Shown: positions 15,935 through 25,053 of the stretch, one piece after another
Layout: each line of letters begins with the position of its first letter
Numbering within the stretch: the stretch's first letter is position 1
Notes under the pieces: generated by a model
Databases searched by the model: none
What the model saw: the letters and a program-made list of their open reading frames with translations, nothing else
Told to the model about the DNA's origin: nothing
Translations under genes and position numbers: made by a program
Origin: Nocardioides sp. CER19
GTDB taxonomy: Bacteria > Actinomycetota > Actinomycetes > Propionibacteriales > Nocardioidaceae
Assembly: GCF_029846275.1 (NCBI RefSeq)
Contig: NZ_JARVWS010000003.1
Span: 434,001 to 498,000, forward strand
Direction of reading: 5' to 3'
Length of the DNA: 64,000 nt

Positions 15935-16765
15935 GTGAGCGGGGACGAGGAGATCCTGCAGATCGGACGTCCGGAGCCGGAGGGGTCCGAGCGCAGCCTC
16001 GTGCGGCGTCACCGGACCCGGCTCGGCGCGGGCGTGGCCGCCGTCGCGCTCGCCCTCGGCGCGCTGGCCTGGACCACCGTCGGCCCACGCACCCAGCACG
16101 AGGAGCCGCCTGGTCCGGTGCCCCGGCCGGCGGCGGTCGTGCGGCTGGAGGCCGGCGCGCTCCCCCACCTCGCCGTGCCGGTCACCTTCCCGGCCTCCTC
16201 CGTGCTCGTGCGGGTGGAGCCCGGTGCCGGCGGCGAGGTGGCCCGGTTCAACCAGGTCCAGGACCTCGCCGGCGTCACGATCCTCGAGAACGTGGTCCCG
16301 GTCGTGGACGAGGCCGGACGGCGGGATCCGACCGCAGGACGCACCGCCCGGCCGATGGCGCGGTGGCTGGCGCATCGGCCCTACCTCGTCGACACCCACG
16401 TCGACCCGGTCACCGTCGGCGACCTGCGCGGCTGGCGCGTCACGAGCGACCTGGTCCCGCGGCTGAAGAGGTCCGATGACATCCCCTTCGTCCCCGGCGA
16501 GCTGCCGCTGCGGATGCCGCCCGTGCTCCGCGCCGGCACCGCGTTCGCGAGGTTCGGACCGGCGGTCGGCGACATGACGTTCGTCGACGTGCCGGGCGCC
16601 GGTGTGGTCGCGATCTGGACGTGGAGCGCCCGCGGCGACCTCAGGGCCGCGACCGGTCCGGAGCTCCGGGCGTTCGTGGGCGCGCTCCGCTTCGACGTCA
16701 GCGGTCACGGGCTGGGTGCCGGGTGTTCCGGCGACCGCGGGCACCGCGCGGAGGAGCGCGCGTAG
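15935..16765 (+). CDS. Single-TM anchored protein, unknown function
   Basis: A 276-residue protein with a cytosolic N-terminus of about 28 residues, one membrane helix (LGAGVAAVALALGALAWTTV, about residues 29-48) and an extracytoplasmic domain of about 220 residues rich in Pro, Arg and Val strands. No enzymatic motif was recognised. It begins with GTG two bases after the secreted-propeller stop codon, so the two are co-expressed and may act together outside the membrane. The position could suggest a sensor or anchor partner, but that is inference. Confidence 0.65.
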   Translation: MSGDEEILQIGRPEPEGSERSLVRRHRTRLGAGVAAVALALGALAWTTVGPRTQHEEPPGPVPRPAAVVRLEAGALPHLAVPVTFPASSVLVRVEPGAGGEVARFNQVQDLAGVTILENVVPVVDEAGRRDPTAGRTARPMARWLAHRPYLVDTHVDPVTVGDLRGWRVTSDLVPRLKRSDDIPFVPGELPLRMPPVLRAGTAFARFGPAVGDMTFVDVPGAGVVAIWTWSARGDLRAATGPELRAFVGALRFDVSGHGLGAGCSGDRGHRAEERA

Positions 16766-16770
16766 GGCGG

Positions 16771-17541
16771 TCAGTCGGTGCCGGCGTACTCGCGGGCGAG
16801 CCACTCGTCGAACGTGCCACCCGCGATCAGCGCGCCGGGCGGCGCCTGGAGCGCCCCGCCGCGGACCTTGCGGCCGGCCTCGCCGGGGAGCCACACCGGT
16901 AGCACGCGCAGCTTCTGGCCGCGTGCCTGGGCGGTACGTCGGACCAGGTCGGCGAGCAGCTGCTTCTCGGGGCCGGCGATGTCGACCCGCACGCGGTCAC
17001 CCTCGAACTCCGCGCCGGCCAGCGCGACGAGCTCGTCGGCGACCGCGTCGACATCGACGGTCTGGACGGGTTGCTTGGGGCACGGCAGCACCCCTGCCTT
17101 CGCGACCCAGTCGATCAGCTGGCCGGCGAAGCCGTGGAACTGCGTCGCGCGCAGGATCACCGTCGGCACCGGACCGGCCTCGGTCGCGGCCTCCTGGGCG
17201 TTCTTGCCCTCGTAGTGGGCGAACGCCGCACCGCCGAGGCCGTCGATCCCGACGATGGAGAGCGTGATGATCCGCCGAACGCCGGCGACGGCACCCGCCG
17301 CCTGGAGGTTGCGCGCCACGGCGCCGAAGAACGCGACGTACTCCTCCGGCTTCTTCGCCACGACCGACGTGACGTCGATGACGACGTCACAACCCGCGAG
17401 CGCTGCGTCGAGGCCGTTCCCGGCAACGAGGTCCACGCCCTCGGAGCGTGCCAGCACGACGACCTCGTCGCCACGAGCGCGCAGCCGCTCGACCACCCTG
17501 CTTCCGACCAGGCCGGTGCCACCGGCTACCGCGATCTTCAC
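16771..17541 (-). CDS. NmrA/atypical SDR NAD(P)-binding protein
   Basis: A 256-residue Rossmann-fold protein starting MKIAVAGGTGLVGSRVVERLRARGDEV (read from a GTG), with the GGxGxxG dinucleotide motif of NmrA-like and extended atypical SDRs. Motifs AGCDVVIDVTSV, VRRIITLSIVGIDGLG and AHYEGKNAQE follow; the last has the Tyr-x-x-x-Lys spacing used by NAD(P)-dependent sugar and quinone reductases. The substrate is unknown. It stops 5 bases from the convergent membrane-anchored-protein gene. The start is only 6 bases beyond a TAGCGT hexamer, so the mRNA may be leaderless. Confidence 0.82.
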   Translation of the reverse strand: MKIAVAGGTGLVGSRVVERLRARGDEVVVLARSEGVDLVAGNGLDAALAGCDVVIDVTSVVAKKPEEYVAFFGAVARNLQAAGAVAGVRRIITLSIVGIDGLGGAAFAHYEGKNAQEAATEAGPVPTVILRATQFHGFAGQLIDWVAKAGVLPCPKQPVQTVDVDAVADELVALAGAEFEGDRVRVDIAGPEKQLLADLVRRTAQARGQKLRVLPVWLPGEAGRKVRGGALQAPPGALIAGGTFDEWLAREYAGTD

Positions 17542-17547
17542 GCCGCG

Positions 17548-17553
17548 ACGCTA
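17548..17553 (-). promoter_or_regulatory. -10-like TAGCGT giving a leaderless start
   Basis: On the minus strand TAGCGT ends 6 bases before the GTG of the NmrA-like gene. A transcript starting 7 bases after the hexamer would begin at the start codon itself. No Shine-Dalgarno sequence is present between the two, which fits leaderless translation. Confidence 0.4.
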
Positions 17554-17681
17554 GCGGAGAGGCGAGCCCTTCGGTCCGCATTTATCGCACCGTGAGCACC
17601 ACCGTGACCCGCTTCGACGTGGTGCCCGATCGGTACGCCGGCGCGCGAACGGGTGCGGCACAGGGCCCCCGGCTCCCCCGT

Positions 17682-18905
17682 TCACTGGTGCGGGCGAGCG
17701 GCCCCCGTCGGCCGCCACCAGTCGGTGACGAGGACGCCGAGAGCCAGGGCCAGCGCGACCGTAGGGACCTGGAGGCCGAAGTCGGCCAGGTTCTGGATGC
17801 CCGAGACGACGTCACCCCCGAACATCGCCGTCACCCCTCGTACGCCGAGCCCGCCGACCGTCAGCACGAAGAAGCCGCCGAGCACCAGGATCAGACGGGG
17901 CGGGGCGGCGTCGACCCGGTCGACCAGGTTGGCGAACGCGCCCAGGACTGCGCCGGCGACCAGGGTCCCGACGACCGACCCACCGAGCCGGGTGGCACCG
18001 TCCTGGAGCACGTAGGTCGCGATCACGCTCGGCACGAGCCAGACGAACACGAGCGGCTCGGCGTTGAAGGCGAGCACCAGGCCGCCGGCGAAGACCACCC
18101 AGCCGGCCAGCAGGACGACGTAGGGAAGCGCGGGCTCCGGAAGTGTCTCGCTCAGCGCGTCCACGTGACCCGTCACGCCGGCCCCGGCGACGATCCCGAC
18201 CACGATGAGCCCGAGGACGAACAAGGCGAGCACGAGCCGGACCGCACCGGCCGTCAGGTTGCCGGTGAGCAGCTCCCCGGCGGCCGCCGACAGCGTGTCG
18301 CCGGGCACGGTGATGAACAGAGCGGGGATCACGAGCAGGGTCACCCCCGTCGTGGCCGACAGATCGGACAGCACGGTGAGGCCGAGGACCGTCACCGCGA
18401 ACGCCCCGATGAACGGCACGAGGCCCTCCGCGCGGGTACCGCCGGCACCGACCACCAGCAGGCCCATCAGGAGCCCGAGGAGGCTGGCCGCGCCCACCTC
18501 CTGCCAGGACGCCACGACGCTCGGGGCGAACCCCGCCGCGAACATCGCGACGCCGAGCGCACGCACCCACCAGGGCCACCGCGGCCGCTGTGCCTCGACC
18601 CCGTCGAGCAGCGCACACGCGTCGGCGGCCGGCATCCCGTCCTCGATGCGGGCGAGCGCACGCTTCAGCGCGGCGACCTGGTCGAGCCGGAAGACACCGG
18701 GTGCGGCCCGGACGACGGCCGAGCGCGCGCGGCCGGGGCACTCCTCCTGGAGCACCACCTGCTCCGGAAGGACGACGAGCACGATCTCCGTGCCGTAGGG
18801 CGCGGCCGCGCGCCGGACGAAGCGCTCCAGCCTCTCGACGCCCTCGGCGCTCGAGGCCAACGCGAGCCGGGCGACCCGCACCGCCACGTCGAAGCCGTCT
18901 GCCAC
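17682..18905 (-). CDS. thrE: Threonine/serine exporter family protein (ThrE)
   Basis: The 407 residues combine an N-terminal soluble segment of about 120 residues (DVAVRVARLALASSAEGVERLERFVRRAAAPYG, then RIEDGMPAADACALL) with about ten membrane helices in two blocks. These are the ThrE (DUF1212) domain, containing the motif GGTRAEGLVPFIGAFAVT, and the ThrB-like second half. The family exports threonine and serine in corynebacteria. Gene order is divergent from an MFS exporter, and a shared 17-bp inverted repeat lies between the two starts, so both efflux genes may answer to the same regulator. Confidence 0.85.
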   Translation of the reverse strand: MADGFDVAVRVARLALASSAEGVERLERFVRRAAAPYGTEIVLVVLPEQVVLQEECPGRARSAVVRAAPGVFRLDQVAALKRALARIEDGMPAADACALLDGVEAQRPRWPWWVRALGVAMFAAGFAPSVVASWQEVGAASLLGLLMGLLVVGAGGTRAEGLVPFIGAFAVTVLGLTVLSDLSATTGVTLLVIPALFITVPGDTLSAAAGELLTGNLTAGAVRLVLALFVLGLIVVGIVAGAGVTGHVDALSETLPEPALPYVVLLAGWVVFAGGLVLAFNAEPLVFVWLVPSVIATYVLQDGATRLGGSVVGTLVAGAVLGAFANLVDRVDAAPPRLILVLGGFFVLTVGGLGVRGVTAMFGGDVVSGIQNLADFGLQVPTVALALALGVLVTDWWRPTGAARPHQ

Positions 18906-18940
18906 GGGCCCAGGCTGGCGGCCCAGGAGCCTCGTCCATG

Positions 18941-18957
18941 TCGCCCGATTCGGGTGA
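18941..18957. promoter_or_regulatory. CACCCG box 1 (between thrE and MFS genes)
   Basis: TCGCCCGATTCGGGTGA differs from the consensus TCACCCGATTCGGGTGA at one position. It lies 36 bases before thrE and 51 bases before the MFS gene. A TACTTT hexamer is centred about 34 bases downstream toward the MFS gene. It belongs to a family of eight similar sites in this window. Confidence 0.65.
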
Positions 18958-19007
18958 AGGGACCGCCTCTCGGCCGGCCTTACTTTCGGACGCGTGGGAG
19001 GCCTCGG

Positions 19008-20540
19008 ATGAGCACGGCCACCGCCGCCGATCGGGCCGGCGGTGTGCTGGCGGCGACCTGCCTCTCGACGCTGGTCGTCAACGCGAACACCTCAGCCGTG
19101 AGCATCCTGCTGCCGGCGATCAGCGACGACACCGGCATGTCGGTGAACACCCTGCAGTGGGCCGTCACCGGTTACTCGCTGGTCGGCGCGGCCGTCATCA
19201 TCACGTCCGGATCGCTGGGCGACGTGTTCGGCCGCAAGCGGATCTTCCAGCTGGGGCTGACCCTCTTCGTCGTCTCGTGCGTCCTGATCGCGCTGGCCCA
19301 GTCCGGTGGCATGGTGATCGCCGGCCGGGTCATCCAGGGCGCCGCCGGGGCCACGATCCTCGCCTGCGGCCTCAGCCTGCTCTCGGTCGCGACGACGGGC
19401 GACGCCAACCTGCGTGCCGTCTCCCTGTGGGGGGCTGCGGCCGCCGTCGGTGCCGCCGCCGGACCCCTGGTCGGCGGTGTCCTCGTCGACCTGACCGGGT
19501 GGCAGGGCCTGTTCTGGATCGATGCCGGCATCGCCGTCCTGTGCATGCTCCTCACCTACGTCAAGGTGGCGGAGTCGCGAGATCCCGAGGCGCCCCGGTC
19601 CATCGACTACCTCGGCAGCGTGCTGATCGCGCTCACCCTGATGCCGCTGATCCTCGGCATGACCAAGAGCGGCGACTGGGGCTGGATCTCCGCGCCGACC
19701 CTCGGCTGCTTCGCCATCTCGGTGGTCGCTGCCTTCGGCTTCGTGCAGGCCGAGCGCCGGGTGGCCGCCCCGCTGCTCGACCTGGGCCTGCTGCGCAACC
19801 GGGTGCTGGTCGGCTCGACCATCGCGATCCTGATCGGGGCGGGCACCATCAACGGGCTCATGTACCTGCTGAGCCTCTACTTCCAGGAGCCCGCCACGCT
19901 CGGCTTCTCGCCGCTCCAGGCCGGCCTCGCCACCCTGCCGGCGACCGTCGGCCTGGTGGTGGTCGCTCCCCTCGTGCCCAAGCTCGCCCACCGCTGGGGC
20001 GGGCGGCAGACCATCGGAGCGGGGTTCGCACTCACGACCGTGGGCTTCGTCGCGATCGGCGTCGTCGACTCCTCGTGGAAGTACCTCGCGTTCCTGCTGC
20101 CCCTGCTGGCGATCGCCGTCGGGATGGGGCTGTCCAACGGGCCGTCGTCGGCGGCGGCCACCGCGTCCGTGCCTGCACAGCAGGTCGGTGAGGCGTCGGG
20201 CGTCTCCAACATGGCCAGGTACGTCGGCGCGGCCGTCGCGACCGCGCTCGCGGCGACGATCTACGGGACGGTGACGGCCAACCACGTCGACGACGGTGCG
20301 TCCCAGGCGAACGCCCTCGCGTCCGGCCTGGGGGCCGCGTCGTGGGCGATGGCGGTGTTCAGCGCGCTCGGCCTGCTCCTTGCGATCCTCGTCATCGTCC
20401 GGCACCGCACGCCGCGCGGCACGATCGGCGACTCGGCCGCTGCGGCCGCCGCCCACCTGCACACCCTCCCCACCACCGCCGCAGCGTCGGCGACGCCCGG
20501 TCGCGCTGCACCCGTCGACCGCGCCGGAGAGATCCCGTGA
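19008..20540 (+). CDS. MFS transporter, DHA2 (EmrB/QacA) family
   Basis: A 510-residue protein with about 14 membrane helices. Helix 1 begins after an N-terminal TAADRAGGVLAATCLSTLV, and motif A is well preserved (SLGDVFGRKRIFQLG) as is motif C (GAAAGPLVGGVLVDLTGWQGLFWID). These motifs identify a drug/proton antiporter of the DHA2 class. The last 45 residues are Ala/Thr-rich and cytosolic. The stop codon overlaps the following M24 peptidase GTG (GTGA), so the transporter heads a five-gene unit of peptidases and permeases. Peptide or amino-acid export, rather than drug export, is therefore possible. Confidence 0.88.
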   Translation: MSTATAADRAGGVLAATCLSTLVVNANTSAVSILLPAISDDTGMSVNTLQWAVTGYSLVGAAVIITSGSLGDVFGRKRIFQLGLTLFVVSCVLIALAQSGGMVIAGRVIQGAAGATILACGLSLLSVATTGDANLRAVSLWGAAAAVGAAAGPLVGGVLVDLTGWQGLFWIDAGIAVLCMLLTYVKVAESRDPEAPRSIDYLGSVLIALTLMPLILGMTKSGDWGWISAPTLGCFAISVVAAFGFVQAERRVAAPLLDLGLLRNRVLVGSTIAILIGAGTINGLMYLLSLYFQEPATLGFSPLQAGLATLPATVGLVVVAPLVPKLAHRWGGRQTIGAGFALTTVGFVAIGVVDSSWKYLAFLLPLLAIAVGMGLSNGPSSAAATASVPAQQVGEASGVSNMARYVGAAVATALAATIYGTVTANHVDDGASQANALASGLGAASWAMAVFSALGLLLAILVIVRHRTPRGTIGDSAAAAAAHLHTLPTTAAASATPGRAAPVDRAGEIP

Positions 20541-21673
20541 GCACCGGCGAGCACCCCGCCGCGGTGCCGTTCACCACGGCCGACTACGCCGCGCGAATGG
20601 CGCGGGTCGTCGACGAGGGCCGCACCGCCGGGCTCGACGGCGTCCTCGTGACCCCGGGGCCTGACCTGGTCTGGCTCACCGGCTACCAGCCGACCGCGAT
20701 CACCGAGCGCCTGACGATGCTTCTCCTCACCACCGACCGCGAGCCGACGCTGCTGGTCCCGACGCTGGAGCGGCCCGACGCCGAGGCGGCGGAGGGCACG
20801 CCGGCCACGACGGTCGCCGACTGGCCGGACGGCGTGGACCCCTACGACGTGGCGCAGGCGCTGCTCCGCCCGGACGGCAGCTACGGCGTCTCGGACAACG
20901 CCTGGGCGATGCACCTGCTCGGCCTCCAGGCAGCCCTCCCCGCCACGCGCTACCAGTCGTTGACCCAACGGCTGCCGATGCTGCGGGCGGTGAAGGACGA
21001 CAACGAGCTGGCGCGGCTGGCCGCCGCCGGTGCGGCCGCCGACGCCACCTATGAGGAGATCCTGGGCGTTCCGTTCGGCGGGCGCCGCGAGTCGGAGGTG
21101 GCCGCCGACCTGGCCGACCTGCTGCGAGCCCACGGCCACGAGCAGGTCGACTTCACCGTCGTCGGATCCGGCCCCAACGGGGCCAACCCGCACCACGAGG
21201 CCGGCGAGCGGGTCATCGAGGAGGGCGACTGCGTGGTGCTCGACTTCGGCGGCCTCATGTTCGGCTACGGCTCCGACACCAGCCGCACCGTGTGCGTCGG
21301 CGAGCCCACCGCGGAGATCCGCGAGGTCCACGACGTCGTGCGTGCCGCCCAGCAGGCGGGCGTCGACGCGGTCCGCCCGGGTGTCGCGTGCCAGGAGGTC
21401 GACCGGGCGGCGCGGCGCCTCATCACCGAGGCGGGCTACGGCGACCGGTTCATCCACCGCACGGGGCACGGCATCGGGGTCACGACCCACGAGCCGCCGT
21501 ACATGATCGAGGGCGAGGAGCAGCCCCTCGTGCCGGGCATGTGCTTCTCGGTCGAGCCCGGGATCTACCTCGCCGGCCGCTTCGGCGTGCGCATCGAGGA
21601 CATCGTGGCCGCCACCGCCGACGGCGGTCGCCGCCTCAACAACACCGACCACGGCCTCCGGCTCGTGGAGTGA
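20537..21673 (+). CDS. Xaa-Pro aminopeptidase-like M24 metallopeptidase
   Basis: A 378-residue protein with a creatinase-type N-terminal domain (about residues 1-145) and a pita-bread M24 catalytic domain. All five metal ligands of the family are visible: Asp in VVLDFGG, Asp in YGSDTSR, His in HRTGHGIG, Glu in SVEPGIY and Glu in RIEDIV. These enzymes remove the N-terminal residue before proline using two Mn or Co ions. No signal peptide is present, so it acts in the cytosol on imported peptides. The GTG overlaps the MFS stop. The gene lies in an operon with an APC permease and an M20 dipeptidase, suggesting peptide scavenging. Confidence 0.9.
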   Translation: MSTGEHPAAVPFTTADYAARMARVVDEGRTAGLDGVLVTPGPDLVWLTGYQPTAITERLTMLLLTTDREPTLLVPTLERPDAEAAEGTPATTVADWPDGVDPYDVAQALLRPDGSYGVSDNAWAMHLLGLQAALPATRYQSLTQRLPMLRAVKDDNELARLAAAGAAADATYEEILGVPFGGRRESEVAADLADLLRAHGHEQVDFTVVGSGPNGANPHHEAGERVIEEGDCVVLDFGGLMFGYGSDTSRTVCVGEPTAEIREVHDVVRAAQQAGVDAVRPGVACQEVDRAARRLITEAGYGDRFIHRTGHGIGVTTHEPPYMIEGEEQPLVPGMCFSVEPGIYLAGRFGVRIEDIVAATADGGRRLNNTDHGLRLVE

Positions 21674-21740
21674 CAACCCTTCCGAGGAGGTCCGAGATGC
21701 GACAGCACACCGGTAGTGACCGCGTAGGGCGGGTGACCCC

Positions 21741-23207
21741 GTGAGCGCGATGGACCTGCCCGCCGACGGCGCCAGCGCGCCCGTCGTCCCGAAGGCCAAG
21801 GCAGCCGCCGCCACCCACTGGATCTCCTGGGTCGCCCTGGCGATGATGACGACCAGCTCGGTGGCGAGCCTGCGGGCCGCGCCGACGATGGCCGTCTACG
21901 GGCTCGCCTGCGTCTTCCTCTACCTCCTCCCCGCGATCGTCTTCCTGCTGCCGACCTCCCTGGTGTCCGCCGAGCTCGCGTCCGGCTACGACGGCGGCGT
22001 CTACAACTGGGTGTCCCAGGGGATCTCCAAGCCCATGGGCTTCCTGGCGGTGTGGTGCCAGTTCGCGATGACGATCTTCTACTACCCCAGCCTGCTGGGC
22101 TTCGTCGCGAGCACGCTCGCCTACGTCATCAACCCAGCCCTGGCCACGAGCGGGGTGTGGACAGCCCTCGTCATCGTCGTCGTCTACTGGACGGGCGTCT
22201 GGGTCTCCGCGCGCGGTACGTCGGGCGTCGCCGGCCTCGCCAGCATGGGGCTGATCATCGGCACCCTGATCCCGGGTGTCGTCCTCGTCGTGCTCGGCGT
22301 CGTGTTCCTCGGGCAGGGCAACACCTCGGCGGCGCCGATGGACTCCAGCCACCTGTTGCCCGCTTGGGCCGGGCTCTCGAGCCTCGTGCTGATCGTCAAC
22401 AACTTCCTGTCCTACTCCGGCATGGAGATGAACGCCGTCCACGTGGGCTCGCTGCGCAACCCCGGCAAGGAGTTCCCCAAGGCGATGTTCCTGGCCATGG
22501 GGATGGTCCTCCTGATCTTCATCCTCCCGGCGCTCGCGATCAGCTGGATCGTGCCGGGCGACCAGCTGTCGCTGACCGCCGGCGTGATGCAGGCGTTCGA
22601 CGCGGTGTTCGCCGAGTTCAACACCCAGTGGCTGACGCCGATCTTCGGCATCATGCTGGTGGCCGCCTCGCTGGGCGGGATGCTGACCTGGCTCGCGGGC
22701 CCCTCGAAGGGTCTGCTCATGATCTCCCGCGAGGAGGGCTACCTGCCGCCCTTCCTGCAGGCCCTCAACAAGCACGGCGTGCAGCAGAACATCCTGGTCG
22801 CCCAGGGCATCGTCACCACGGTGATCGCACTCGGCTACGCGCTGATCCCCGACGTCTCGAGCGCCTACTGGATCTTCTCGGTGATCACGACGCAGGTCTA
22901 CCTGATCATGTACCTGCTGATGTTCGTCGCGGCGGTCCGGCTCCGACGCAACGACCCCGACCATCCACGCGGGTTCAAGGCGCCGTGGCTCGTCGGCCTG
23001 TGCGTGATCGGCTTCGTCGCCTCGCTCGCCGCGCTCCTGATCGGGTTCGTCCCCTCGTCGCAGTTCGGTGGGGGCAGCACCTGGCTCTACGTCCTCATCG
23101 TGGGCGGCGGCGCCCTCGGGCTCGGGCTGCTGATCCCGTTCCTCTTCTACCGGCTGCGCAAGCCGTCCTGGAAGCAGGCTCCGGCGGCGGAGGTGAACCA
23201 GTCATGA
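21741..23207 (+). CDS. APC-family amino-acid permease (glutamate/GABA-antiporter-like)
   Basis: A 488-residue protein with about 12 membrane helices and an N-terminal cytosolic Ala-rich lead. Helix 1 carries HWISWVALAMMTTSSVASLRA, and helix 6 has FLSYSGMEMNAVHVGSLRNPGKEFPKAMFLAMGMVL, the hallmark loop of the YjeM/GadC-like branch of the APC superfamily. Likely substrates are glutamate, other amino acids or small peptides, exchanged or taken up with protons. The small membrane-protein gene that follows overlaps its stop by 4 bases (ATGA). Neighbouring peptidases make an amino-acid nutrient role likely. Confidence 0.88.
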   Translation: MSAMDLPADGASAPVVPKAKAAAATHWISWVALAMMTTSSVASLRAAPTMAVYGLACVFLYLLPAIVFLLPTSLVSAELASGYDGGVYNWVSQGISKPMGFLAVWCQFAMTIFYYPSLLGFVASTLAYVINPALATSGVWTALVIVVVYWTGVWVSARGTSGVAGLASMGLIIGTLIPGVVLVVLGVVFLGQGNTSAAPMDSSHLLPAWAGLSSLVLIVNNFLSYSGMEMNAVHVGSLRNPGKEFPKAMFLAMGMVLLIFILPALAISWIVPGDQLSLTAGVMQAFDAVFAEFNTQWLTPIFGIMLVAASLGGMLTWLAGPSKGLLMISREEGYLPPFLQALNKHGVQQNILVAQGIVTTVIALGYALIPDVSSAYWIFSVITTQVYLIMYLLMFVAAVRLRRNDPDHPRGFKAPWLVGLCVIGFVASLAALLIGFVPSSQFGGGSTWLYVLIVGGGALGLGLLIPFLFYRLRKPSWKQAPAAEVNQS

Positions 23208-23653
23208 GTGACGACGGCATCGGGATGTTCCACCGCCACAACGCGGTGGCCTACTGGATCGCCGGAGGGCTGGTCCTGGTCCTCATCGTGATCGGGCTGT
23301 TCGCCTACCGGGGTGCCAAGGAGAACCAGGCCGCCCAGGACAAGGCCGGCCAGCTCATCTCGCTGCTCCAGCAGAAGGGGGTGCAACGGCTGCCGTCGCA
23401 GGACCAGGTCGCCCGGGTCCTCGGCGACGACGGCGGTGCCGTGTGCCACGACCCCGCCCACGCCCTGAGCAAGGCCACCCTGTTCTCGATGATCACCAAC
23501 GGGGCCTCCGGGCCCGGGCTGCGTCCGGTGATCACCGACAGCCGGCTGCTGCGCGGCCAGCTGGCCGTCATCAGCGTCTACTGTCCGGACGAGCTCGACG
23601 CGGTACGGAAGCTCGTCGACGACCTCAAGACCCGCGACGTCGTGAGGAGCTGA
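23204..23653 (+). CDS. Single-TM protein, operon partner of the permease
   Basis: A 149-residue protein with an N-terminal membrane helix (VAYWIAGGLVLVLIVIGLFAY, about residues 15-35) and an extracytoplasmic or cytosolic helical domain. Two Cys (AVCHDPAHALSK and VYCPDELDAV) could form a disulfide, suggesting the domain faces outward. No known family is recognised. It overlaps the APC permease stop by 4 bases and ends 4 bases before the M20 peptidase, so it is almost certainly translated with them. An accessory subunit of the permease is a reasonable inference. Confidence 0.7.
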   Translation: MSDDGIGMFHRHNAVAYWIAGGLVLVLIVIGLFAYRGAKENQAAQDKAGQLISLLQQKGVQRLPSQDQVARVLGDDGGAVCHDPAHALSKATLFSMITNGASGPGLRPVITDSRLLRGQLAVISVYCPDELDAVRKLVDDLKTRDVVRS

Positions 23654-23657
23654 TCGC

Positions 23658-25037
23658 GTGGGCATCGAGGAGAGAGTGGCGGAGCAGATGCCACGGATGC
23701 GGCAGGAGCTCGCCGAGCTGGTCGCGATCCCGTCAGTGGCCGACCCACGCCAGTTCCCCGCCGAGGAGTGCGCGCGGGCGGCCGACTGGGTCTCGGCGGC
23801 CTTCCGCGAGCTCGGCTTCGCCGACACGGCGCTCCACGAGACCGCCGACGGCAGCAAGGCGGTGGTCGGGTCGCGGCCGTGCTCGCGCCCGGACGCGCCG
23901 ACGATCCTGCTCTACGCGCACTACGACGTGCAGCCTCCGCTCGACGCCGAGGCGTGGCGCACGCCGCCGTTCACCCTCACCGAGGTGGACGGCCGGTGGT
24001 TCGGCCGCGGCACGGCCGACTGCAAGGGCAACATCCTCATGCACCTCACGGCCCTCCGGGCCCTCGGCGACGACATCCCGGTCAACCTCAAGCTCGTCGT
24101 CGAGGGCTCGGAGGAGCAGGGCACCGGCGGGCTCGAGGACTTCGTGCCCAAGAACGCCGACCTGCTGCGCGCGGACACGATCCTCGTCTGCGACACCGGC
24201 AACGCCGCCGTCGGGGCGCCGGCCGCGACGGTGAGCCTGCGCGGGATGGTCAACGTCGTCGTGCACGTCGACGCGCTGCCGGGCGAGCTGCACTCGGGCA
24301 TGTTCGGCGGACCGGCCCCGGACGCGCTCGCGGCGCTGCTCTCGATGCTGACGAGCCTGCGGGACGAGCACGGCGAGACCACCGTCCACGGACTCCCGCA
24401 CGACCAGACGTGGAGCGGGGCGCCGTACGACCCCGACGCGTTCCGGCGGGACGCGGGCCTCGGTGAGGGCGAGAGCCTGCTCGGGACCGGCACGGTCTCC
24501 GACATGCTCTGGGCGCGTCCGGCGCTCACCGTCCTGGGCATCGACTGTCCACCGGTGGTGGGCTCGAGCGCGGCGATCGTGCCGCGCGCCAGCGCGCGTC
24601 TCAACCTCCGCATCCCGCCCGGCACCGAGGCTGCCGAGGCCGAGTCCGCGCTGCGCAGCCACCTCGCGGCAGCCGCGCCCTGGGGGGTGGCCGTGAGCGT
24701 GGAGACCGAGGCGACCGGGAGCCCGTTCCGTGCCGACACCTCCGGGCCGGCCTACGACGCGATGCGTGCGGCCATGAGGGAGGCGTACGGCCGGGACATG
24801 GTGCTGCTCGGGCAGGGAGGGTCGATCCCGCTGTGCAACGTCTTCGCCGACACCTACCCCGATGCCGAGCTGATCCTGATGGGCGTCGAGGAGCCGCAGT
24901 GCCTGATCCACGCGCCGAACGAGAGCGTCGACCCGACCGAGATCGAGCGACTGGCCGTCGCCGAGGCCCTGTTCCTGCGGTCCTACGCGAACGCCGGCAC
25001 CGCCGCCGTCGCCGCCGACCCAGCGACCTCCCCGTGA
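23658..25037 (+). CDS. M20-family dipeptidase
   Basis: A 459-residue enzyme of the M20/CPG2-like dipeptidase group. The metal and catalytic motifs are complete: HYDVQPP (His and Asp), RGTADCKGN (bridging Asp), EGSEEQGT (catalytic Glu-Glu), a later CDTGN with the Asp ligand, and a C-terminal HAPNESV with the last His. A lid domain with LRGMVNVVVHVDAL, HSGMFGG lies between. It would hydrolyse dipeptides in the cytosol. Start is GTG, 4 bases after the small membrane protein. This is the intact M20 enzyme of the window, distinct from the deleted remnant near 2.2 kb. Confidence 0.92.
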   Translation: MGIEERVAEQMPRMRQELAELVAIPSVADPRQFPAEECARAADWVSAAFRELGFADTALHETADGSKAVVGSRPCSRPDAPTILLYAHYDVQPPLDAEAWRTPPFTLTEVDGRWFGRGTADCKGNILMHLTALRALGDDIPVNLKLVVEGSEEQGTGGLEDFVPKNADLLRADTILVCDTGNAAVGAPAATVSLRGMVNVVVHVDALPGELHSGMFGGPAPDALAALLSMLTSLRDEHGETTVHGLPHDQTWSGAPYDPDAFRRDAGLGEGESLLGTGTVSDMLWARPALTVLGIDCPPVVGSSAAIVPRASARLNLRIPPGTEAAEAESALRSHLAAAAPWGVAVSVETEATGSPFRADTSGPAYDAMRAAMREAYGRDMVLLGQGGSIPLCNVFADTYPDAELILMGVEEPQCLIHAPNESVDPTEIERLAVAEALFLRSYANAGTAAVAADPATSP

Positions 25038-25053
25038 CGACGCGGTCCCCCGG

